This document shows positions 7,934 through 17,275 of a stretch of 64,000 bases of DNA, in pieces; the first letter of the stretch is position 1; each line of letters opens with the position of its first letter. The notes under the pieces are model-generated. The model made no database searches. It saw only the letters and a program-made list of their open reading frames with translations, and had not been told where the DNA came from. Made by a program: the position numbers and the translations under genes. This DNA comes from Bacillus_BU sp051233475 (lineage in GTDB: Bacteria > Bacillota > Bacilli > Bacillales > Cytobacillaceae): contig NZ_JBKFGH010000036.1 in the NCBI RefSeq assembly GCF_051233475.1, positions 21,603 to 85,602 on the forward strand. The letters are read 5' to 3'.

Positions 7934-9817
7934 TTACTGTTGTTGAGTTGTAACCCACCAACCGCGAGTATCGCGAACCCATTGTGCATTTTTCTCAGCA
8001 AGATCAAGGCCTGCAAAGGCACCGGTTCGAATTCGGTAATATCTTTCGAATCCTCCGGATGCTTCGTATGCTGCCCACCATCCTCTTTTAGTGAATTGTT
8101 CTAAGGCTTGTTTCGCTGTATCGTCTCCAAGAAAATCTCCTGTTCTAATACGATAGTTGTATATTGGTTCACCGAACTGCTGAGAAGTTGCCCACCAACC
8201 CCTAGTTATAACACGCTCAAGTGCGATTTTTGCGGCTTCATCTCCTGCAAACCCACCCGTTACAATTCGGTAAACGCCTGGACTTGTTGGTTCGTAGTAA
8301 GCCCACCAGTTAGTGTCACGTTGTAAACCCTCGAGTGCACTCTTAATGTTTTCTTCACCAACAAATTCACCTGTAACAATGCGATACATGGAAAATGCAG
8401 GTGTTGTCTTTTCATAAGTCATCCACCATCCGGTCTCGGACTTTACAGCCTCAATTGCTGCTGCAACATTATTTTCACCGGTAAACTCTCCTGTTCGAAT
8501 CCGGTAATATGGAACTGTACCTTCAACAGGCTCATATGTTGCCCACCATCCAGTTTCAGCGCGAAGAGCATCGAGTTTCTCCTTTACTTTCCATTCACCG
8601 AGGAATGCACCAGTTAAAATAGCATAATATCTATTTTGAGGATCAAGTGCACCATATTCCTGCTTAACCAAGGAAATAAATTGTGACCAACCATTATTTA
8701 AGATAATACGGGGACAGTATTTCCCGGACCAGTCGCGATGTGGCTTTATATTTTCGATAGGAATATTAGTTTGATCCATTAAATAGGCAATCAGCTTTCT
8801 AGCATTTTCCTCTGCTTTTTGGTAGTTGCCGTCAACATTTTCGGTTATTTCAATCCCAATAGAAGTACGGTTTCCTGGTCCTTCATCATCACCTGCGTGG
8901 AAGCCTGATTCATTTAAAGGGAGATGCTGAATAATTTGAGTGTCATCAACGGTGAAATGCCAGGATACCCATGACTCTGGATTTGTTTGGGCCTGGTTTA
9001 TAAGGTACTTGGCATGCATTTCTGCGTTTGCCCCTACAGCAGTATTTGCTGTGTTATGAACCGTGATATAGTCCGGTTTTAAGGTTGTTTCTGGTCGTAC
9101 ACTTTTATTTCCTGTCGGGATAAACATTTTTTTAAACGGAACTCCGTTGATGGTTGTTGTATCAAAAGTGCTAATAGTGTCTTCATAGTGTGCCTTTAGG
9201 GTTGTTATCCAAACCTGTTGAGAATTATAATCCACCAAATACCAGTTGCCAGCTTGCTTTACAACATTTACTGTTGATGGAGCAATGGTCTCTTCCGTTT
9301 TAAAATTGGTAAAAGGCTCACTATAGATATTAACTGTTTCCTCAAGAGTAAGCTTGGCATTCTTCGGATACAAATCCCTTAATTCAACCACATTTTCATC
9401 GTTATACACCCATCTTGGTCCCAAGTATGAGTCAATTAAGAACCATTGTCCCTTTCTTTGTTTGGAATGAACTACTTGAGGGCCAAGTCCCCCATCTATC
9501 TTTCCATTGGGATAGGAATACAGATAAATGCTGTTATTATTGTAAAGGATGTATTCTCCGCTTTTCTCAAAATTGGCATAAACCAACGTTGAAAATTTTC
9601 CAGGTGCTGGAGAGAAAATTTCGCTCTTACCATTTTCAACAGAAATGATGCTAAAATCTGTTGTCTCGGTTTGCACTATAGTGTCTGCTTGGTCCGTGCT
9701 GTTAGCTGAGGTGCTTTGAATATTTGTCAGAGTTAATCCAAATAATAGCATTACAACAACCAGGGCTTCTATTAATTTTTTCATAGTATTGTGTACAGTC
9801 CAGGACTGTTTTGTCAC
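7934..9817 (-). CDS. Secreted N-acetylmuramoyl-L-alanine amidase with six C-terminal repeats
   Basis: An exported cell-wall hydrolase of 627 residues that should cut the MurNAc-L-Ala bond in peptidoglycan. A signal peptide (MKKLIEALVVVMLLFGLTL) follows 11 extra residues. Residues about 60-230 contain two SH3-like stretches with G.W..V/I patterns. An Amidase_2 domain (about 245-385) carries the zinc-ligand motifs VHNTAN and HRDWSGKYCP, and HFTVDD and HAGDDEG between them. Six repeats of about 38 residues follow (YYRIRTGxFxG...GWWxxYE). They look SPOR-like and probably bind glycan strands. The GTG at 9817 has a close upstream GAGGAGG; the ATG at 9784 gives a tidier signal peptide but has no ribosome site. 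The hydrolase class is clear; the start is less certain. Confidence 0.88.
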   Translation of the reverse strand: MTKQSWTVHNTMKKLIEALVVVMLLFGLTLTNIQSTSANSTDQADTIVQTETTDFSIISVENGKSEIFSPAPGKFSTLVYANFEKSGEYILYNNNSIYLYSYPNGKIDGGLGPQVVHSKQRKGQWFLIDSYLGPRWVYNDENVVELRDLYPKNAKLTLEETVNIYSEPFTNFKTEETIAPSTVNVVKQAGNWYLVDYNSQQVWITTLKAHYEDTISTFDTTTINGVPFKKMFIPTGNKSVRPETTLKPDYITVHNTANTAVGANAEMHAKYLINQAQTNPESWVSWHFTVDDTQIIQHLPLNESGFHAGDDEGPGNRTSIGIEITENVDGNYQKAEENARKLIAYLMDQTNIPIENIKPHRDWSGKYCPRIILNNGWSQFISLVKQEYGALDPQNRYYAILTGAFLGEWKVKEKLDALRAETGWWATYEPVEGTVPYYRIRTGEFTGENNVAAAIEAVKSETGWWMTYEKTTPAFSMYRIVTGEFVGEENIKSALEGLQRDTNWWAYYEPTSPGVYRIVTGGFAGDEAAKIALERVITRGWWATSQQFGEPIYNYRIRTGDFLGDDTAKQALEQFTKRGWWAAYEASGGFERYYRIRTGAFAGLDLAEKNAQWVRDTRGWWVTTQQQ

Positions 9818-10092
9818 TCCTCCTCATCCTATAAATAAATTATTTTACTAAACTATTGATTATGAAACTAACCAATATTCTTTAATTATACCCAAAGAGG
9901 AAATTATTACAATTCCTTCTATGAAATTACAATAAGTGGTTTCATTCAATTTTATCAAAGTCCTTAATTCTCTAGTAAACTACTTAGTCTCTTTGTTTGC
10001 GTGGGAAATACAAGGGGAAAATCCCTCTAATACTAAGTTGACTTATAATATATAATGTTATTGTTAATTGTATATTATGGAGGTATATTATT
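9818..10092. other. Divergent intergenic region
   Basis: About 275 AT-rich bases between the leftward amidase gene and the rightward acyltransferase gene; it must hold both promoters. TTGACT at 10038 and TATAAT at 10051 are both present but too close together to form one promoter. No clear operator was found. Confidence 0.4.
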
Positions 10093-11217
10093 TTGAAAAA
10101 AGAAAAATTAGATGAGGTAGAGATATTCCGAGGGCTTGCATTTTTAGCAGTAGTGTTTCAACATGCAATGGCTTCAATCTTTTATCGGCCTGATATAAGT
10201 CTTGAAAATATTACAATTGGAACAACTTTTTTAGGATTAACAAGATTTGCGGTCCCTTTGTTTGTTTTTATTTCTGGTATTGTGTTGTTTTACAATTATA
10301 ATGCAAAGCTAAATTATCGAAGCTTTTTGCAAAAGAGATTTATACAAATCATTATTCCTTATTTTTTGTGGACTGTAATTTACTTTTTGTGGGCAAGTCT
10401 TTTAAACGGTGTTGGTTCTTCTAGTACAGGGACCCAAGTTCTAACCATTGTTAAGCTTTCATTAACCGGTACAGGTTATTATCATTTATGGTTTATGGTC
10501 ATGATTATCCCATTTTATTTACTCTTTCCAGTGTTTAGGATATTTTTATCAGGAAAGAGAAAATTTACTACAAATCTTATGGTTGTAACAGTTATTTTCT
10601 TAATGAATTTAGGTTTGGTCTATGCTTTATCAAGAGGAATGATGCATTCTGATAATCCAAACTTGGGCTTTATTTTTAATTATTTAGATCGTAATTTTAT
10701 TTTTTGGATATTCTATTTTATATTTGGTGGTTTTGTAGGACTGTACTACCAACAATGGAAGGATTTTGTTCAGAAGGTTCGAATTTTGAGCCTGATTGGA
10801 TTAGGAATATGTATGTATTTCATTTATTCCGATATAGCAAAGATTAATTTGAAATTAACAGGTGATAATTACATTTGGAGTGCAGGTGTAACCGGGCCAC
10901 TAAAGCCGTTTATGATGATCACGATTATCCTATTAATCATCCTTGTGTTTTCTTTTTCAGCAAGACTGGTGCTAAAACAATCAAAGTTAACACAAATATT
11001 AAATACTTTTGGTAAATATTCGTTTGGAGCTTATCTCATTCATGCTTTTGTTTTACGTTTTACAAACCAGTTTTGTTTGAGTTATTTGGGAATGACTAAT
11101 ATATATTTCCAAACAATTATTTCGTTTATTTTTTGTTCTTTAATAAGCGTGGCAATATGTTTTCTAATAAGCAAAATAAAAATCCCATTTGGTGAAATGA
11201 TGGTTGGAAAAGTATAA
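10093..11217 (+). CDS. Acyltransferase family 3 membrane protein
   Basis: A polytopic protein of 374 residues with about ten membrane helices and the acyltransferase-3 N-terminal signature, here RGLAFLAVVFQHAMA with the catalytic-type histidine. A second conserved region is GYYHLWFMVMIIPFYLLFPV. Family members (OatA N-domain, IcaC, WecH) transfer acetyl or succinyl groups to sugars of wall polymers or polysaccharides. Unlike OatA there is no extracytoplasmic SGNH domain. The start is TTG with GGAGGT (10079-10084) 8 bases upstream. Nearby genes make and modify wall polymers, so an O-acylation role there is plausible, but the acceptor cannot be told from sequence. Confidence 0.85.
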   Translation: MKKEKLDEVEIFRGLAFLAVVFQHAMASIFYRPDISLENITIGTTFLGLTRFAVPLFVFISGIVLFYNYNAKLNYRSFLQKRFIQIIIPYFLWTVIYFLWASLLNGVGSSSTGTQVLTIVKLSLTGTGYYHLWFMVMIIPFYLLFPVFRIFLSGKRKFTTNLMVVTVIFLMNLGLVYALSRGMMHSDNPNLGFIFNYLDRNFIFWIFYFIFGGFVGLYYQQWKDFVQKVRILSLIGLGICMYFIYSDIAKINLKLTGDNYIWSAGVTGPLKPFMMITIILLIILVFSFSARLVLKQSKLTQILNTFGKYSFGAYLIHAFVLRFTNQFCLSYLGMTNIYFQTIISFIFCSLISVAICFLISKIKIPFGEMMVGKV

Positions 11218-11250
11218 ATAATAAATAGTTTAAACAGAGGAAAGCACTCT

Positions 11251-11287
11251 AAAGCCCTTTTCGGAAAGTGAAATGGGCTTTTATTAT
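11251..11287 (+). terminator. Terminator after the acyltransferase
   Basis: AAAGCCC (11251-11257) pairs with GGGCTTT (11275-11281), followed by a short T-rich tail. It ends the acyltransferase unit before galU. Confidence 0.65.
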
Positions 11288-11477
11288 GGCTTTTTTTTGA
11301 CTTTATTTGAAAAGACTTATTTTTCCATTGGGATAAGATAATAATAGGTTGTATAAATCGTTTTCTTATGAAATAATTTTTATGTCAAAAATACTGGTAA
11401 TTGAGGAATAAACTAATATTGGTTTCTAATAATTAGTTAGGTAGTCCATCACAATATTGTATAAAGGGGAATTATAA

Positions 11478-12353
11478 GTGAAAAAAGTAAGAAAAGCGAT
11501 TATTCCTGCTGCGGGACTTGGAACAAGATTTCTACCTGCTACAAAAGCTATGCCAAAAGAGATGCTCCCAATTGTAGATAAACCAACTATACAATATATA
11601 GTAGAAGAAGCTATTGAATCTGGAATTGAAGATATTATTATTGTAACGGGAAAAGGGAAGCGAGCCATTGAGGATCATTTTGATCATGCTTTTGAATTGG
11701 AGCAAAATTTGCTTGAAAAGGGAAAATTGGAATTATTAGAAAAAGTTCAAGAGACCTCAAAGATGGTAGACATTCATTACATAAGACAAAAAGAACCAAG
11801 AGGACTTGGACATGCAGTGTGGTGTGCAAGAAATTTTATTGGGAATGAGCCATTTGCCGTATTATTAGGAGACGACATTGTCCAAGCGGAAACGCCTTGT
11901 TTAAAGCAATTAATAAATGAATATGATCGGACATACTCATCGGTAATCGGGGTAAAAAGAGTTCCGGAAGATCAAACTAACCGTTATGGAATAGTAGATC
12001 CGATTGACCAGTTTGGACGGTCATTTCAGGTTAAAAATTTTGTTGAAAAACCAAAATTGGGAACAGCTCCCTCTGATTTGGCGATTATCGGAAGATATGT
12101 TTTTACACCTGAGATATTCATGTTTCTAGAAAAACAGGAGATCGGTGCAGGTGGAGAAATTCAGTTAACAGATGCCATACAGAATTTAAACCAAATTCAG
12201 CGAGTATTTGCATATGAGTTTGAAGGTATGAGGTATGACGTTGGAGAAAAACTTGGATTTATTGAAACCACAATTGAATTTGCGCTTAAAAACGAAGAGC
12301 TACGAGAAGATTTGTTGAATTTTATGCAAAGAAAGCTTGGATCTGCTAAATAA
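11478..12353 (+). CDS. galU: UTP--glucose-1-phosphate uridylyltransferase
   Basis: Makes UDP-glucose from UTP and glucose 1-phosphate in the cytoplasm. UDP-glucose feeds teichoic acid glucosylation and glycolipid anchor synthesis. The 291-residue length fits GalU/GtaB. The N-terminal nucleotide-binding motif is AAGLGTRFLPATKAMPKEML, followed by GKGKRAIEDHFD, the LLGDDI metal-binding region, FVEKP and the GGEIQLTDAI motif. The start is GTG with AAAGGGGAA about 8 bases upstream. It is probably monocistronic, since a terminator follows. A decayed second copy lies just downstream. Confidence 0.95.
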   Translation: MKKVRKAIIPAAGLGTRFLPATKAMPKEMLPIVDKPTIQYIVEEAIESGIEDIIIVTGKGKRAIEDHFDHAFELEQNLLEKGKLELLEKVQETSKMVDIHYIRQKEPRGLGHAVWCARNFIGNEPFAVLLGDDIVQAETPCLKQLINEYDRTYSSVIGVKRVPEDQTNRYGIVDPIDQFGRSFQVKNFVEKPKLGTAPSDLAIIGRYVFTPEIFMFLEKQEIGAGGEIQLTDAIQNLNQIQRVFAYEFEGMRYDVGEKLGFIETTIEFALKNEELREDLLNFMQRKLGSAK

Positions 12354-12365
12354 AGGAAAAAGCAA

Positions 12366-12421
12366 AAGAGGCTGACCAAAATTTTGTTGAAAACGACTTT
12401 TTGGGACTAGCCTTTCTTTTT
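12366..12421 (+). terminator. Terminator after galU
   Basis: An inverted repeat around AGGCT (near 12368) and AGCCT (near 12409), followed by TTTCTTTTTT. The loop is long, but the T run is clear. Confidence 0.6.
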
Positions 12422-12621
12422 TGTGAAAAAATGACCGAAATATATGCATGTTATGGCTAAAATTAAACAATAATAGGAGAGATTACGATAAAAGCAAGTG
12501 TATCGTATTAAAAATATTCCATTTTATTACAGAATTAAGTAGACCTCGAAAAAAATATTATTAAATATTGTATATTTTTATTACATGTGAAATAATTTCT
12601 GATGTGAAAATAACTTATAAA

Positions 12622-12828
12622 AGCAATTTATTTAACATGATATGAAGACACCCATTCTTCGTAATTGGTGTTAAAAGAGTTCTGGAAATTTCCGTTTTTC
12701 GGAAAAACAAAAGGTAGGTGCAGGTGGAGAAATACAACATACAGTGAGAACGAAATGATGTAGGTGAAAAATTTGGTTTTATCCAAATAAGATAGAGTTC
12801 GCACTTCAGAGTTAAGAAATAAGAGAGT
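12622..12828 (+). pseudogene. Decayed fragment of a second galU
   Basis: Broken frames reproduce GalU in the correct order: IGVKRVLE (galU has IGVKRVPE), FSEKQKVGAGGEIQ (FLEKQEIGAGGEIQ), DVGEKFGFI (DVGEKLGFI) and IEFALQS-stop-EIRE (IEFALKNEELRE). An internal deletion removed the part between the first two blocks, and stops and frameshifts separate the rest. This is a vestige of a tandem galU duplication, or of an older galU replaced by the intact one 300 bases upstream. Confidence 0.85.
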
Positions 12829-12914
12829 ATTATTATGTCGCACTGGTAAAAAATGACTTTTAATAATACGCCAATAAATTTCTAAAAACCCATCATCAAT
12901 TAAGGGAGAAAAAA

Positions 12915-15491
12915 ATGAATCAGGTATTAGAAAAATTAAACGGTAATAAATATATCGGAAATATACTGTCCTTTTTATTACCATTATTATTATTTGGTTT
13001 GATATTGGCACAGTTTGGAATATATCCTTTTGGCAGTAAGTCTATATTAATAAATGATCTTTATAGTCAATACGTTCAGTTTTATAATCGTTTATATGAT
13101 GTGTTTTTTGATGGGAAAAGTCTATTTTATAGTTGGGAAGCAGGATTGGGCTTAAACTTCACAGGGGTAATCGCGTATTATCTATCAAGCCCATTATCAT
13201 TATTCATTTTATTTTTTGAAAGAAACCATCTTCCTGAGGCTATCGTCTTAATTACTATTGTTAAAATAGGCTTATCAGGAACAACGATGTATTTGTTTTT
13301 AAATCAATTTAAAGTTAATGATAGAATGCAGCTACTTATATTTTCAACACTTTATGCTTTAATGACTTTTTCAGTAGCATATTCATTTAATCTTATGTGG
13401 TTAGATGGAATATACATGCTACCCTTAATATTAATTGGAGTAGAATTTTTGATTAAAAGAGGCAGGTTTTCTTTTTTTCTTATAAACTTAGCAATCACAT
13501 TTATTGCGAATTTTTATATCTCTTATATGGTCGGGATATTCACCTTTTTTTATTTTTTAGTTCGTTATTTCTCAATTCATGACAAGGCTCCGATATCTTT
13601 ATTTGTAAAAAGGTTTTTTTTATTTGGAATGTCAACAGCTATTGCGGCAGGATTATCAGCGTTTTTAATATTACCTACCTATATTGCTTTAAAAACCAAT
13701 GCTGTGGAATCTGCTACACCCAAGCCATTACCAGGTATTCATATGTTTGACTTATACGCGAAATTTTTTAATAGTTCATTTGATTCATTAGTTGATGGAC
13801 TTCCTAATATATATGTAGGCTTATTACCATTATTATTATTTCCTTTATTCTTTATTTCCCAAAAAATTAAACTAAAAGAAAAGGTTTGTTTCTTACTTTT
13901 CACTTTACTAATATATTTTAGTTTCCAAAATTCACAATTAAACTTTTTATGGCATGGAATGGATAATCCAAATTGGTTTCCTTTTCGGTATTCCTTTCTA
14001 TTATCTTTTTTAACCATATTTCTTGGATTCCGAGTCTTTCTTGTGCTGGAAAAAAATGTTTGGCCATATGTAAAAGGGCTGTATTTATTTAATGTATTTT
14101 TTATTTTACTTTTTACAAAGCTTACTCCAGATGTCATTAGCAATAAAGTTGTTTTTGTGAATATTGTTATCCTAACTCTTTATGTTATTCTATTGTATTT
14201 CAAGCTCCATCCTCTTGGTCATAAAGGATGGATTCATGTCCTCATCATTATCGTAGTTTGTTTTGATGTCTCCTATAATTCTGCTAGTATCATTCGGGGA
14301 CTCGATAGTCAATTCCAATATCAATCCCGAGAAGCCTATAAAGGGTCTTCAGATTATCAAAGAATGATTTCTTGGATTCAAAAGAAGGATCCTTCTTTTT
14401 ATCGGATGGATTCTAGAAATTCGTTGACATGGAACGATTCAATGCAATTACAATATAAAAAAATGGATAGCTTTAACTCACTATCCAACAATGATATGAA
14501 CCACTTTTTAAATGTATTAGGATACTCAACAATGGAAAGTGTCTTCATTGCAATGAATGGCGGAATTATTACAACAGATTCTCTGTTAGGTTTCAAATAT
14601 ATCGTATCAAGTAACCCTATTAAAAAGCATGGATATGAAATCAAACATCGAATTGGAAACCTTCAGCTATATGAGAATAAAAATGTACTGCCGCTAGGCT
14701 TTGTCCTTAACAATCAAAAAAGCATTGACTTCGTTGAAAAATTTGATAACCCATTCCAAAAGCAAAATGAATTATTTAAGGGAACTAGCACAAAAAACGC
14801 TGCATCTAATTTGTTTAAGCCGTTGGAATCGAAATACATCCAATATGAGAATCTTTCAGTTGTTAAAGAAGAAGATGGGCAAAGATTAATAAAGAAAGAT
14901 AAAACAAAAAGTGCGTTTATTACTTTTTCATTTCCTGTTTGGAAAAAACAACAATTGTATTCATTATTTAAATTAGAAGGCATTTCTAATACGAATGTTT
15001 ATGTGAATGACCATTTAATGAGGAAAAATTACCCTACTCCACATGATAACCGAGTTTTAGACTTAGGGTCATTTCAAAATGAAACGGCATTAGTGAAAAT
15101 AGAGGTATTAACTGACGAGTTAAAGGTTTTTGATTTCTTATTTTACGCCGTAGATATAAATTTGTTTGAGGATAGAATAAATGAGTTGAAGTCCCAATCT
15201 TTGAAAATAGAGAATTTCTCTGATACGGGTGTTAAGGGAAATATTAAGCTAAATTCTGAAAGTGTCCTATTTATGTCAATTCCTTACGATGAAGGATGGA
15301 AAGCGACTGTAGATGGTAAGGAAACTGAAACAGTGAAACTAGGCGGATTCTTGGGTGTTGAATTAGATGAAGGAAATCACAGAGTTGAATTGCAGTATGT
15401 ACCTCCAGGCTTCCGTACTGGTTCTATTATTTCGATTTGTAGCTTACTCTTGTTTTTAGGGCTCGCTTTTTTTAATAAAGGAAAAAGCTAA
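12915..15491 (+). CDS. yfhO: YfhO-type GT-C membrane glycosyltransferase
   Basis: A large polytopic protein of 858 residues. The first half has about a dozen membrane helices; a large outer domain follows (about 440-830), and one helix closes the C-terminus. Early in the protein there is an extracytoplasmic acidic motif (NDLYSQYVQFYNRL) typical of the YfhO family. In B. subtilis and Listeria, YfhO/GtlB-type proteins are the GT-C enzymes that transfer a sugar from undecaprenyl phosphate to lipoteichoic acid outside the membrane. They work with a CsbB-type glycosyltransferase and a GtcA-type flippase. Both partner types are encoded immediately downstream. The start ATG has GGGAGA upstream. The polymer and sugar are inferred from the family. 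Confidence 0.85.
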   Translation: MNQVLEKLNGNKYIGNILSFLLPLLLFGLILAQFGIYPFGSKSILINDLYSQYVQFYNRLYDVFFDGKSLFYSWEAGLGLNFTGVIAYYLSSPLSLFILFFERNHLPEAIVLITIVKIGLSGTTMYLFLNQFKVNDRMQLLIFSTLYALMTFSVAYSFNLMWLDGIYMLPLILIGVEFLIKRGRFSFFLINLAITFIANFYISYMVGIFTFFYFLVRYFSIHDKAPISLFVKRFFLFGMSTAIAAGLSAFLILPTYIALKTNAVESATPKPLPGIHMFDLYAKFFNSSFDSLVDGLPNIYVGLLPLLLFPLFFISQKIKLKEKVCFLLFTLLIYFSFQNSQLNFLWHGMDNPNWFPFRYSFLLSFLTIFLGFRVFLVLEKNVWPYVKGLYLFNVFFILLFTKLTPDVISNKVVFVNIVILTLYVILLYFKLHPLGHKGWIHVLIIIVVCFDVSYNSASIIRGLDSQFQYQSREAYKGSSDYQRMISWIQKKDPSFYRMDSRNSLTWNDSMQLQYKKMDSFNSLSNNDMNHFLNVLGYSTMESVFIAMNGGIITTDSLLGFKYIVSSNPIKKHGYEIKHRIGNLQLYENKNVLPLGFVLNNQKSIDFVEKFDNPFQKQNELFKGTSTKNAASNLFKPLESKYIQYENLSVVKEEDGQRLIKKDKTKSAFITFSFPVWKKQQLYSLFKLEGISNTNVYVNDHLMRKNYPTPHDNRVLDLGSFQNETALVKIEVLTDELKVFDFLFYAVDINLFEDRINELKSQSLKIENFSDTGVKGNIKLNSESVLFMSIPYDEGWKATVDGKETETVKLGGFLGVELDEGNHRVELQYVPPGFRTGSIISICSLLLFLGLAFFNKGKS

Positions 15492-15571
15492 CAAATTAAA
15501 GTGTATCGACATGCAAGTATATGATGAGATGGAACGTCTTTGTATTAATTAGAATGAAGGTGAGCTGTAAT

Positions 15572-16564
15572 ATGAAAAAAATTTCAATCTTAATTCCTGC
15601 CTACAACGAAGAAGAAGTGCTGCAACAATTGTATGACAGACTAAATAAAGTCATTAGTACAATTCCTTTTTATGATTTTGAAATTTTATTTGTCAATGAT
15701 GGAAGTAAGGATAGTACTTTACAACAGATTAAATCATTAAGGGAAAAAGACCATAATATTTCCTATGTAAATCTATCGAGAAATTTTGGGAAAGAAACCG
15801 CAATGATAGCTGGGCTGGACTATGCTGCCGGTGACGCTGTGATTATCATTGATGCAGATTTACAAGATCCACCGGAGCTTATTCCAGAAATGATTAGATA
15901 TTGGGAAATGGGATATGATGATGTCTTTGCAAAAAGAAGGTCAAGAGCGGGAGAATCATGGTTGAAAAAGACGACCGCTTCCACCTATTATAAAATTTTG
16001 CAAAAAATGACACGAATTCCAATCCAAAAGAATACTGGAGATTTTCGATTGCTTGATCGTCGCTGCGTAGAAGCCCTGAAGCAAATAAGAGAAACTCAAA
16101 GATATACAAAAGGAATGTTTAGCTGGATCGGATACAATAAAAAAGAAATACTATTTGATCGGGACCCTCGTGCTGCAGGGGAAACAAAATGGAACTATCT
16201 TAAGTTAATGGACTTAGCAATTGAGGGAATTACGTCATTTACAACGACTCCATTAAGAATATCCGCCATGTTTGGGTGTGTGATTTCCTTTTTTGCGTTT
16301 GTTTATATAATCTGGATTATTTCAAAGACTCTTTTATTTGGAGAAAATGTTGCCGGTTATCCTTCGTTGATGACTGTCATCCTATTTTTAGGTGGGATCC
16401 AATTAATTTCTTTAGGGATTATTGGGGAATATTTAGGAAGAATATTTAACGAAACGAAGAATCGTCCCTTGTACTTTGTGGATGAATACAATAATGAAAA
16501 GGTTCTAAATGACAGAAGAAATCAGAATGAAATTAGTCGTCGTGAACACACACCTGCAAAGTAG
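15572..16564 (+). CDS. csbB: CsbB-type undecaprenyl-phosphate glycosyltransferase
   Basis: A family-2 glycosyltransferase of 330 residues, close to B. subtilis CsbB. It should load a sugar (GlcNAc in B. subtilis) onto undecaprenyl phosphate at the inner membrane face. The N-terminal GT2 core shows ISILIPAYNEEE, VNDGSKDST and the metal-binding region IDADLQDPPELIPEM. Two membrane helices lie at the C-terminus (residues about 235-300). The start ATG 15572 has GAAGGTGAG 8 bases upstream; the longer frame from 15521 has no such site. It lies between yfhO and the GtrA-family gene, 9 bases from the latter, so the three form one operon. Sugar identity is not visible in the sequence. Confidence 0.88.
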   Translation: MKKISILIPAYNEEEVLQQLYDRLNKVISTIPFYDFEILFVNDGSKDSTLQQIKSLREKDHNISYVNLSRNFGKETAMIAGLDYAAGDAVIIIDADLQDPPELIPEMIRYWEMGYDDVFAKRRSRAGESWLKKTTASTYYKILQKMTRIPIQKNTGDFRLLDRRCVEALKQIRETQRYTKGMFSWIGYNKKEILFDRDPRAAGETKWNYLKLMDLAIEGITSFTTTPLRISAMFGCVISFFAFVYIIWIISKTLLFGENVAGYPSLMTVILFLGGIQLISLGIIGEYLGRIFNETKNRPLYFVDEYNNEKVLNDRRNQNEISRREHTPAK

Positions 16565-16573
16565 GAGATTAGC

Positions 16574-16969
16574 ATGAAAAATAAAAAAGAGGTTGTAAAT
16601 TATCTGGTGTTTGGAGTGCTTACCACTCTTACTAATATTGTCAGCTATGGTATTTTGGCAAAAATGTTCCATGTGGATTATAAATTGGCCACAACAATCG
16701 CATGGATCATATCAGTTCTTTTCGCCTTTATTACAAATAAGTTATATGTTTTTAACAGTAAAGAGACTAATCTTATTCTCATAACAAAAGAATTTTTATC
16801 CTTTATTATTTTTCGTCTATTATCTTACTTAGTAGATTTATCCTTAATGATTTTGATGGTGGAGTGGATGAATATTGACGACTTATTTTCAAAAGTAGTT
16901 GCAAACGTCGTGGTCGTTATTATGAATTATTTTGCCAGTAGGTATGTGGTTTTTAAAACGGCAAAATAA
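16574..16969 (+). CDS. gtcA: GtrA/GtcA-family flippase-like protein
   Basis: A small four-helix membrane protein of 131 residues with GtrA-family features: an early NYLVFGVLTTLTNIVSYG helix, an AFITNKLYVFNSK loop, and a final helix with MNYFASRYVVF. GtrA/GtcA proteins are thought to move undecaprenyl-phosphate-linked sugars across the membrane. The 9-base gap to the csbB-like gene and the upstream yfhO complete a three-part teichoic acid glycosylation set. The start ATG has GGAG upstream, and a terminator follows after about 100 bases. Confidence 0.88.
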   Translation: MKNKKEVVNYLVFGVLTTLTNIVSYGILAKMFHVDYKLATTIAWIISVLFAFITNKLYVFNSKETNLILITKEFLSFIIFRLLSYLVDLSLMILMVEWMNIDDLFSKVVANVVVVIMNYFASRYVVFKTAK

Positions 16970-17009
16970 TGAGAGTAATGGGATTGATATTGAAGTTATG
17001 CTGAAAGGC

Positions 17010-17053
17010 GAGAGCAACCATGGTTTCTCTCAAATGAGCCAGAATCAATAGTG
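17010..17053 (+). repeat. Copy 1 of a 44-base direct repeat flanking the PA14 gene
   Basis: A stretch with the pattern GAGAG...GTTTCTCTC.AATGA.CCAGAATCAA recurs after the PA14 autolysin gene at 22811-22855. The two copies share roughly three quarters of their bases over about 50 positions. Confidence 0.6.
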
Positions 17054-17075
17054 TTGTTTAATAAGGCCTAATAAT

Positions 17076-17107
17076 AAAAAAAGACAACTTTTTGTTGTCT
17101 TTTTTTA
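17076..17107 (+). terminator. Terminator after the glycosylation operon
   Basis: AAAAAGACAAC pairs with GTTGTCTTTTT around a short loop, ending in a run of seven T. Confidence 0.85.
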
Positions 17108-17194
17108 TGTAATGATTTATATCATAAAATGGATTGTCTGTTTATGACAAAAAAGAGAGAAATAAAAGCTAAATTCTACTATAAATTATGCTAT

Positions 17195-17229
17195 TATAAT
17201 CCTAAAGATACAAACTTGTATCTTTTTAT
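17195..17229 (+). promoter_or_regulatory. Leader palindrome and -10 box of the PA14 autolysin gene
   Basis: A TATAAT box at 17195-17200 is followed directly by AAAGATACAAACTTGTATC and TTT, a near-perfect 22-base palindrome (17204-17225), and then a short T run. The position covers the expected transcript start and early leader. It could be a repressor operator or a short attenuator hairpin; the sequence cannot separate the two. The -35 box is weak. Confidence 0.5.
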
Positions 17230-17275
17230 TATTTGAATACAAAAATATTAATATAGTAGGAGGGGTTTGACCGAT

